From Candidula unifasciata (lineage: Eukaryota > Mollusca > Gastropoda > Stylommatophora > Geomitridae): 64,000 nt of DNA. Both the position numbers and the translations under genes were made by a program. The stretch's first letter is position 1; every line of letters begins with the position of its first letter. The notes below the pieces were generated by a model. The model saw nothing but the letters and a program-made list of their open reading frames with translations. It was not told the origin of the DNA and searched no databases. Location: contig CAJHNH020007913.1 of the NCBI GenBank assembly GCA_905116865.2, positions 36,985 to 100,984 of the forward strand, written 5' to 3'. Positions 11,531-64,000 of this stretch are shown here, piece by piece.

Positions 11531-11889
11531 CCACTTCAGCTTTAAGGCAACAACACCATTCAGTCAAGACTGAAGGAAGCACCTCTCACAGTGTACCATT
11601 AATACTGATATGTCTCAATCTATCAACCAGTTTACTGTATACACAATTCATTTACTCATGATTGATGTCTCTGACAGCTTCCAGATATAAATGATACAGA
11701 CACGCCAAAAAGGCAAACCACTCAAGGTGAGTCAGAAATATGGCTACACAGTCCAGTGTGCATTTAACAGAAAGCAGTGAGTGACTCTCTAAACTGTTAC
11801 TAATTATGCTGTGTTGTGAGCGGCAAGCAGTTTTTCCTCTTGAGGGCTCAGGGATGTCATAAAAGGTGAATTTGTAACTTTTTGTTGTT

Positions 11890-11990
11890 GCTAAAATCAG
11901 ATGTGGTGGGCCAAAAGATGAAGATATAACAGCCTAGCTGTAAATCCCAATACAAGGCAGAAAATTGCTCTTCTAAGGCTGAGTGCAGAA
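11890..11990 (+). mobile_element. SINE-B body fragment
   Basis: GATATAACAGCCTAGCTGTAAA is the diagnostic block of the second SINE type (SINE-B), which shares its 5' half with SINE-A. Confidence 0.5.
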
Positions 11991-12309
11991 AAAAGGAAGC
12001 AAAAGAAGAAGAATGGTGAGTAGTCTGAGGCAATTAAAGTGAACAGGGTCATCTGTATTGTTAGTGTGAAGAATTGCCTTTCAAAAGGTCTTATGTCCGT
12101 AGCCACAACACTGCCATGAGATTAACATGCAACAACAAAAATGTAGCCATGTTTTCTGACTCATTATATCTGACAATGTCACTACAGCTTTTGAAAGAAA
12201 TTACACTACGAATTACGTGGAGACAAAAAAAAATGACACTGTACAAACAGCAGTGTGAATGTCAGGAGAAGTGACTATGGTCATGATACTGTGTAGGATA
12301 CATTATGGT

Positions 12310-12640
12310 GGCCGATATTAAGTATTCTTCTTATATTTTACTGGTGGCTTTTATAATAAGTTGTTTGCCACTAACATCTAACCATAAACACTAACAGCGG
12401 ATGTGGTGATGGAAGCGGAAAGCTGAAAGGAAGGAAAGTAGGCAGGAAAAGGAGAGAGAAATGCAGCTTACGGTGGTCGATATTAAGTATTCTCCTCAGT
12501 GGCCTTTAAAAATGCACTGTACTGGTGGCTTTTAGAATAAGTTGTTTGCCACTAACATCTAACCATAAACACTAACAGCTGATGTGGTGATGGAGCCGAA
12601 AGCTGAGAGGCAGGGAAAGACAAAGAAGGGGAGAGAATTG
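12310..12640. repeat. about 170-bp direct duplication
   Basis: Two units share GATATTAAGTATTCT, TACTGGTGGCTTTTA and CACTAACATCTAACCATAAA. They start near 12316 and 12479. Confidence 0.85.
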
Positions 12641-12897
12641 CAGTTTAGGATTTGTTTATACAGGAAATGCATTTTTATCCTCTCTTAAAACAAGACAGCG
12701 TAAAGTAATATTTATTCAAACTTTCATGAGGTTTCAAGTTTTAATCAAAACAGGATGCCTGATTGAACATTTCAACAAACTGTGCATTGTGCTTCCAAGA
12801 CCACACACAGATGTTTGTGTTCCTTCCTGTAGCTCATGAGGCTTCCGCAGCCACTTTATTTCCAAAGATAGTTCAGTTTCCGAAACTTAAAAGTATC

Positions 12898-13181
12898 TTC
12901 TTCTTCTTCGCCTTCACCAGCTGTACACTCTGGCGGAAAGTTCTGGTTGCTCATCCACTAGTGAACTGCAGTCCTGCTCCAGAACCTGAGTGTTGCGTGT
13001 GCATCAGTTTTACAGATCTCATTCTCTTGAATACAGACTGTTGCTTCCTTGCCTCTCCGGCAGATACACTCCGACTTCAAAGGAAGCTCCCCAATTAGTA
13101 GACTCTTACGACATGCTTTTGGGGAGGCGGTGAGTCTATTCTTGTTTTCCCCATAATGGGGCCCCGGAACCCACACGGGGG
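12898..13181 (-). mobile_element. SINE-A, full length with target duplication
   Basis: It runs from the (TTC)4 tail complement to the head (GGCCCCGGAACCCACACGGG). It is flanked by a perfect 11-bp duplication TTAAAAGTATC (12887-12897 and 13182-13192), supporting retroposition. This is the best reference copy in the window. Confidence 0.92.
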
Positions 13182-13217
13182 TTAAAAGTATCAAAAATCT
13201 TTGTCACTGTGAACAGA

Positions 13218-13447
13218 ACCTATGGCATCCTTAAAAAGCAAGGTGATTAATTAGGGGGTCTTTCCTTGGAAGTCTGAATGCATCTGCCCGATAGGTAAGA
13301 AACCAACAAAAGCAACAATGTGCTCACAAATAAGACAGATATGTAAGACAGAAGTGCAGGCAAAATTCAAGTTTTAGAATAAGATTAAAGCCTAGAAGTG
13401 AGAAAACAACCAGATCTTTTCTATGGAGTTCTCAGCTGGTGAGAGTA
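13218..13447 (+). mobile_element. SINE-A, 5'-truncated and diverged
   Basis: It carries GAATGCATCTGCCCGATAGG, CAAATAAGACAGATATGTAA and CTCAGCTGGTGAGAG. Confidence 0.65.
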
Positions 13448-13694
13448 CATTTTTTGCACCAAAAGGGAAGAAAAAAATAAGCATCATCATGTGTCCAACA
13501 TGGCATTTCCTCTAAACTCTTTCACAACCAAACATGGTGCGTGCAGTGTATGATCTCCCATTCGCTTTACTTCTTCAGGTACCAAGGAAAGTACCAATAC
13601 TGATTTGTAACTAATTTAACTGTCCTCTGGTAAAGAAATTTAAACATCATATTATGTGATTTCTTACTCTGGTCTCCATATAGTTCCTCCCCTT

Positions 13695-13859
13695 CTGCTT
13701 TCGCCCTTAAAAGGGCAGTTGACACATTGTGATATGGTTTACAGCAAGACTGCGATATCTATGCATTTCAGTCCCAAATATCTTATTTCAGGAAACTCTT
13801 AATTAGAATTAGAAACCTTTTATGCTTGTTAGATGGGCAGTAGGTTTATTCTTTTTTTT

Positions 13860-13923
<64 letters not shown>
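13695..13923 (-). mobile_element. SINE-B with (TA)n expansion
   Basis: It is the reverse complement of SINE-B: CGCCCTTAAAAGGGCAGTTG, GGTTTACAGCAAGACTGCGA and CTTAATTAGAA, then the head. The head runs into a 62-bp (TA)n tract (13862-13923). Confidence 0.7.
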
Positions 13924-13925
<2 letters not shown>

Positions 13926-14240
13926 GATAGTCCATTCTCATGATGTTTTTCTTCAACAGAATAGTGTAGTATATTGTTTGTACATATACTTATTTCATAA
14001 ATGTGATCGGTGTGAGACCTTCAGGGTTTGAAAGAGTTAATGTTTAAACATTCTACTTGACATATTTCTTCTGTCACAATGATCAAGTTGACTAGTGGAC
14101 ATTAACCTCTCACAACCCCTGGCAGCCATGACAAAGATTTTCAAGCCTGCCTAACAGCAAGAACATACCCTGACTCTGGGCACTCTAACTGCGCTGTAAG
14201 TTCCCACATCGAGAGATTTCTTTTTGTTACTATTTTTTTG

Positions 14241-14478
14241 TTTTTGCGCTCACCGCAGTAAACTTCAGTTGAGAGTTCTGGTAAGTTGTTCATCCACTTC
14301 TTTAATCTTGCTCCAAAACTTGAGATTTGCACATACATTTGTTTTACAGAGCTGACATATGTACGATTCCTCACCTCTCAGGCAGATGCACTCCGACCTT
14401 GACAGAAGCACTCCTGACAAGCACTACGACATGCTTGCTGGGAGGGCAGTGAGTCCTCCCTCCAATCCCCATAATGGG
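14241..14478 (-). mobile_element. SINE-A, 5'-deleted
   Basis: It carries the TTTGCGCTCACCGCAGTAAAC tail region, CTCTCAGGCAGATGCACTCC and GACATGCTTGCTGGGAGG. Confidence 0.75.
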
Positions 14479-14663
14479 TTCTGGCTCACAGCGATGACAG
14501 GTTTCATTTATGATGCGTTTCCAGGTTCCTGAGATATCTCACTTAACACTACACCAAAACATTATCACTAACAACATTACCATGCCACAATAAGTAATTT
14601 TTAGACTCATCATCCAGCACTGGTATCTAACATACTAGAAAGCATTCCTATGTTATGCAGCTA

Positions 14664-14997
14664 CTGTATTTCCCCAAAAATTAGATTTTTCAGTATGCTT
14701 GTGATATGATATAAGCCCTACCCTAAATAAAAGCCCTAGTTAAAATCCTCAACCAGATGGACGGATTTATTTAAAGACACAATGGATGTATGTAAATTAC
14801 AAATGAATATAAATAAATAATAATTTTTGCATTAAAGCTTGAATAATTGTACATTTTTGTATTTTTTTTTAAAAAAAAATGTGGATTTTTGTACACGAAA
14901 AAATATACATCCCCTGAAAATAAGCTCCAATGTGTCTTTTGGAGCAACAAAGCAACAAGTAAAAAAAAGACCCGTTCTAATTTTTGGGGAAACACAG
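14664..14997. mobile_element. MITE with 22-bp terminal inverted repeats and TA target site
   Basis: The ends are CTGTATTTCCCCAAAAATTA and the inverse of CTGTGTTTCCCCAAAAATTA; the repeat extends to 22 bp with one mismatch. TA flanks both sides (14662-14663, 14998-14999), as in Tc1/mariner elements. There is no transposase in the 334 bp. It lies in the presumed CHD1 3' UTR or just downstream. Confidence 0.88.
14766..14771 (-). promoter_or_regulatory. candidate CHD1 polyadenylation signal (AATAAA)
   Basis: This is the first minus-strand AATAAA noticed after the CHD1 stop, about 495 nt downstream. It lies inside the MITE at 14664-14997, so if used it would be a transposon-supplied signal. Other AATAAA motifs follow further down, and the choice is unproven. 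Confidence 0.2.
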
Positions 14998-15265
14998 TAT
15001 TGCTTGCAACAGCATACAGTAACAGTTTCCACAACCCTGGACACGCACGGAAAGACCGCAGTGCAGAACACATGAGTTGCCTCAGTTTCTCGCTGTGGGT
15101 ATCAGATGGTAACAAACTGAAAAAGGCAATGTGTGAAGGCTCATATTAGTCCCCTCCATGTTTTTCAGATTGTCAAAGGTGAAGTCAGCAGAACACTGAA
15201 TCATTACCCTAGCGTTCAACGCTTACTGTAGATTTGTGTCCAGCCCTTAAGGGTAGTGGCTTGAG

Positions 15266-60208
<44,943 letters not shown>

Positions 60209-60343
60209 CTGGAAATAAATGCAGCAACTTAACAACTAAGAATATACATATTAACTTTTTTTAAATAGCCCTAATTCAGGTTCCATCTTCTTCTGCCTTA
60301 AACATGTAGCTTTCATATTGTGTTGTGGTTTACAGCTAGGCTG

Positions 60344-60347
<4 letters not shown>

Positions 60348-60437
<90 letters not shown>
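60348..60437. repeat. (AT)n microsatellite, about 90 bp
   Basis: It starts within the SINE-B GCGATATC block. Confidence 0.97.
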
Positions 60438-60440
<3 letters not shown>

Positions 60441-60746
60441 TGTGCCTTTTAGACATTTATTTACCGCAAACCCTTAATTAACCCACTGACTACCAGCGTC
60501 GCACGTAATGCGACGAGGCGACGTTTACTTCCTGTTGCCAACGTCACACTCCTTGCGATTTCAGCTTTGGATGCTCGCCGCCATGTTAAAATCGCGATTT
60601 TTATGATGGATTTAGTAGAAACCTCTAGCTTATTCATTTCTGTAAGGTTAATTAAGGGAAATAACTTCGTAGTGCTTAAAGTAAATATTTGACGATTTTT
60701 TTTAGTTAGCTCCCATGACAGTGAGACATTGCCGAAAAATTCATCA

Positions 60747-61500
60747 TGGCGTCAAATTATCGGAACCATCGTGGTGGCCATATCTCTCCTAATTTTCTAA
60801 TGATGCATGCGATTTTCTTGATTTTGCTTCAAAAAGTGAATTTGAAGACACTTCTGAACAGTTTGATGGCTATAACTATAATAAATTTAACGAAGTGCCA
60901 TTCAAAACATCGTCGACTGTAAAACGACAGTATGACGCTTCGAAGTCGTCTGACAAAGACAGTGTTGTCGGCTGAAAGCACTAGTGCTGCAGTTTATGAT
61001 GCTAATAGTTCTTGTAAGAGTATTCAGTCAAAGCCCACAGATTATAAAGATGTTGTGCTTGAGTCTGCGCATGATGAAGATAACATTGCCGCTTTTGATT
61101 CAGAATCATCATCATCTGGCGAGTCCGGAGAAGATGTGCCACGCCCCCAAATGGTTGATGACTGGCATTGTGATTTAGAAGGCTTTCCTGGAGTACCCCC
61201 ATTTACTGGCACTTCTGGTTTATTTCTGCCAGAAGGAACAAATGAACCACTGGATATTTTCTTCAGTAAAGACATACTTGCTGTGTTTGCTAAAGAAACA
61301 AACCGTTATGCTGAGACAAAGATTAGTGCTGGAACTGGAAACACACAACCCCAAATGAAATGACAGGGTTTCTTGTACTGTTGCGTCACATGTGTTGTGA
61401 AAAAGCTGTCTATTTCAGACTACCAGAGTCTATATCCATCTCTCCACTCAACATTTGCTGCCACCATCATGTCACGGGGGCGTTTTCTATATATTGCTGT
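60747..61500 (+). pseudogene. piggyBac transposase N-terminal remnant
   Basis: Pieces in different frames give an acidic start (EFEDTSEQFDGYNYNKF), then DSESSSSGESGEDVPRP, WHCDLEGFPGVPPFTGT, EPLDIFFSKDILAVFAKETN-RYA and finally YPSLHSTFAATIMSRGRFL. The F-G--G, TNRYA and MSR-RF blocks are piggyBac (DDE_Tnp_1_7) signatures. A stop after GNTQPQMK and frameshifts break it, and the DDD catalytic region is absent. Confidence 0.88.
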
Positions 61501-63010
61501 CAGATAACATATTTTTCTGTTGCCTTTTTAGCACCATATCTACAACCACATGATGATGATATAAAACAGTAAATCTACATTTGTCTTGATATTTTTTATC
61601 TATTTAATTTTGTGCAAACAATATCAGATAGGATAAGTGATATTAAACAGTTGTGAAGCTGTGACATTTTTTGGGAGTCTGAATCATTGTCAGACTAAGG
61701 ATTTTTCAGTTGCCTTTTTTGCACCAATCTACAGCCACATGATGATGATATAAAACAGTAAATCTACATTTGTCTTGATATTTGTTATCTATTTAATTGT
61801 GTGCAAACAATATCAGATAGGATAAGTGATATTGAACAGTTGTGAAGCTGTGACATTTTTTGGGAGTCTGAATTATTGTCAGACAAAGGATTTTTCAGTT
61901 GCCTTTTTTGCACCATATCTACAGCCACATGATGATGATATAAAACAGTAAATCTACATTTGTCTTGATATTTGTTATCTATTTAATTTTGTGCAAACAA
62001 TATCAGATAGGATAAGTGATACTGAACAGTTGTGAAGCTGTGACATTTTTTGGGAGTCTGAATTATTGTCAGACAAAGGATTTTTCAGTTGCCTTTTTTG
62101 CACCATATCTACAGCCACATGATGATGATATAAAACAGTAAATCTACATTTGTCTTGATATTTGTTATCTATTTAATTTTGTGCAAACAATATCAGATAG
62201 GATAAGTGATACTGAACAGTTGTGAAGCTGTGACATTTTTTGGGAGTCTGAATTATTGTCAGACAAAGGATTTTTCAGTTGCCTTTTTTGCACCATTTCT
62301 ACAGCCACATGATGATGATATAAAACAGTAAATCTACATTTGTCTTGATATTTGTTATCTATTTAATTTTGTGCAAACAATATCAGATAGGATAAGTGAT
62401 ACTGAACAGTTGTGAAGCTGTGACATTTTTTGGGAGTCTGAATCATTGTCAGACAAAGGATTTTTCAGTTGCCTTTTTTGCAACAATCTACAGCCACATG
62501 ATGATGATGATTATGTCAGACAAAGTAAACCCCCTTTTTTGTCTTCACATGTGTTCTCGGTTCAATTTTGTGCTAAAATACAAAATATTATATATGTTTG
62601 TTGAAAATTTTTGAAAAAAAAATCATCACTATCAGTCTTTATTGTTGTCAGATAAATGATTTTCAGTTGCCTTTTTTGCAACAATATACAGCCACATGAT
62701 GATGATGACTATGTCAGAGTAAACCTTATTGTTTTTTTCTTTAAATGTGTTCTTGGTTTAATTTTGTGCAAAAATACAAAATATTATAGATTTTTGTTAA
62801 ATATTTTTTTGAAAATAAACATTTTTATTTGTCTTTATTGTTGTCAGATAAAAGATTTTCCGGTTGCCTTTTTTGCACCAATCTACAGCCACATAATGAT
62901 GATGCAAAACAAAATAAACAACTTTTTTTTCTGGAAATCTGTTCTTCATTCAGTTTGGTGCAAAAATACAAAATATTGTGAGATTATATTAAATAGTTGT
63001 GAAGCTATGG
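61495..63010. repeat. about 190-bp satellite array inside the piggyBac element, eight units
   Basis: Each unit carries TTTTTCAGTTGCCTTTTTTG, CAGCCACATGATGATGATAT and ATATCAGATAGGATAAGTGA. Phase points fall at 61701, 61890, 62080, 62270 and 62460 (periods 189-190). Later units near 62659 and 62855 are diverged, and the first near 61510 is partial. Confidence 0.95.
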
Positions 63011-63086
63011 CATTTTTAGTAAACACTAAAATACGTGGTATCTGGGGAAATGCAAGGGTTAATGGGCTTGGTAGTCAGTGGGTTAA

Positions 63087-63484
63087 TCTGATTTCATGAC
63101 ATGCTTGTTAGGTGGGCCCTTAATTAGTCTGATTTCATGAAATGCTAGTTAGGTGGGCCCCTAATTAGCCTTATTTCATGAAATGGTTGTTAGGTGGGCC
63201 CTTAAAAAAGTCTGATTTCATGACATGCTTGTTAGGTGGGCCCTTAATTAGTCTGATTTCATGAAATGCTAGTTAGGTGGGCCCCTAATTAGCCTTATTT
63301 CATGAAATGGTTGTTAGGTGGGCCCTTAAAAAAAGTCTGATTTCATGACATGCTTGTTAGGTGGGCCCTTAATTAGTCTGATTTCATGAAATGCTAGTTA
63401 GGTGGGCCCCTAATTAGCCTTATTTCATGAAATGGTTGTTAGGTGGGCCCTTAAAAAAAGTCTGATTTCATGACATGCTTATTA
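63087..63484. repeat. 41-bp tandem array with three-unit higher-order period
   Basis: Three variants (GACATGCTTGTTAGGTGGGC, GAAATGCTAGTTAGGTGGGC, GAAATGGTTGTTAGGTGGGC) alternate regularly. The triplet restarts at 63087, 63211, 63336 and 63461 (periods 124-125). The unit is the SINE head. Confidence 0.95.
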
Positions 63485-63544
63485 GGTGGCAGTAGGTCTA
63501 TTCTTTCTTCATCCCAAAAGGGGTCCTGAAACCCAAATGGGGAA

Positions 63545-64000
63545 GATTCCACATCAGGTCTTATCCATGGGCGTTATTAATAATTAATTATTAATAATAA
63601 ATAAATTAATAATAATATGGGATTTTCACCAGCAATGGAACTGTAACATTTGTAACTTGCATATCGATTTGTTCCACCCATTTCTAAGTGTGCTGGGTGT
63701 TATCAAGGCCCATAAGAAGGAAACAATTATGACAGTTGAGTATTCAATTCTACTGCAAAAGAGAACAGGTGAATGCGATTTTAAAACCCCAAAAAAACAA
63801 TGGTCCCTGCCAAGTTACTAGCTTCATCTACTTGCTAGCTGCCAACACACCCATAGTTGACTGCAGGCTGATTTGTGTCCTAAAATACAGTTGAACAGGA
63901 TTAAGGGATTTGCTCCTGTTGTATTATCTTTCTGAGTCAATAGGGTTTAACCTTTTTTTTTTTAACAATGCAATAATAGAGTGAGAGAATTTTCTATACA
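63545..64000. other. CHD1 intron, no exon recognised
   Basis: AT-rich with a short TAATAA run (63570-63617). No CHD1 exon preceding exon a could be found on the minus strand. Confidence 0.5.

Larger units (their letters stand above)
60482..63082 (+). mobile_element. piggyBac element with truncated transposase and internal satellite
   Basis: Perfect 14-bp terminal inverted repeats CCCACTGACTACCA (60482-60495) and TGGTAGTCAGTGGG (63069-63082) each abut TTAA (60478-60481; 63083-63086), the piggyBac target duplication. A hairpin-forming CGTCGCACGTAATGCGACG lies just inside the left end. The left 1 kb encodes the transposase N-terminus; the right 1.5 kb is a tandem satellite in place of the catalytic region. 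It is non-autonomous. Confidence 0.93.
60285..63543 (-). mobile_element. SINE-B copy expanded and split by a piggyBac element
   Basis: The 3' part is at 60285-60477 (CTTCTTCTGCCTTAAACATG, GTGGTTTACAGCTAGGCTGC) and the 5' part at 63087-63543 (GACATGCTTGTTAGGTGGG through GGGGTCCTGAAACCCAAATG). An (AT)n tract and a 41-bp tandem array have grown inside it, and a piggyBac element is inserted at TTAA. Confidence 0.85.

Noticed and set aside
14771..15149. Overlapping ORFs on both strands of about 80-110 residues
   Set aside because: They cross the MITE and poly-A/T runs; no domain is recognisable.
60932..61363. Intact host gene domesticated from piggyBac
   Set aside because: The frame is broken, the catalytic region is missing and the piece lies between intact TTAA-flanked termini, so it is a transposon remnant.
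63546..64000. Upstream CHD1 exon
   Set aside because: No minus-strand segment with an acceptor, donor and the expected SNF2 residues before ILKKEFHTL was found.

Overview
The window is animal genomic DNA: an intron-rich gene buried in dispersed and tandem repeats. The content suggests an invertebrate, most likely a mollusc and perhaps a gastropod. That is an inference from the protein sequence and the transposon mix, not a proven identification. There is no sign of bacterial, plasmid or phage organisation.

The one host gene I can support is the 3' part of CHD1 (chromodomain helicase DNA-binding protein 1) on the minus strand. Twenty-two coding exons can be chained from 60208 down to a TAG stop at 15266. 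All introns are GT-AG, all junction phases agree, and the exons give about 1,099 residues. In order they encode the end of the SNF2 helicase C-lobe (motifs IV-VI), the acidic post-helicase bridge, the SANT and SLIDE DNA-binding folds, a charged linker, the C-terminal CHCT (DUF4208) domain and a low-complexity His/Arg/Gly/Ser tail. The chromodomains and the first ATPase lobe must lie beyond 64000.

Layout: 1-8650 looks intergenic and is made of SINE, hAT and LINE debris and simple repeats. 8650-15265 is downstream of the CHD1 stop and may hold its 3' UTR. 15266-60208 is CHD1, with introns loaded with transposons. 60209-64000 is another CHD1 intron carrying a nested transposon stack.

The repeats are the unusual part. 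(1) A SINE copy at 60285-63543 has been split by a piggyBac element with TTAA ends, whose transposase is cut short and followed by a ~190-bp satellite array; the same SINE copy also carries an (AT)n expansion and a 41-bp tandem array. (2) A second piggyBac-like element sits in another SINE copy at 37707-38599. (3) Two ~3.2-kb copies of an undescribed-looking element have CAGGGTTC termini, 6-bp target duplications and polypurine cores. (4) Two elements closely resemble SPIN, a hAT family known for horizontal transfer between animals. (5) Two nearly identical 5'-truncated RNase H LINEs have intact target-site duplications; one contains an in-frame 201-bp duplication. (6) A mariner transposase relic is split by a LINE. 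(7) A 36-bp minisatellite, open in both directions, seems to have grown from part of a SINE. No rRNA, CRISPR array or convincing functional tRNA gene was seen; tRNA-like boxes belong to SINE heads.
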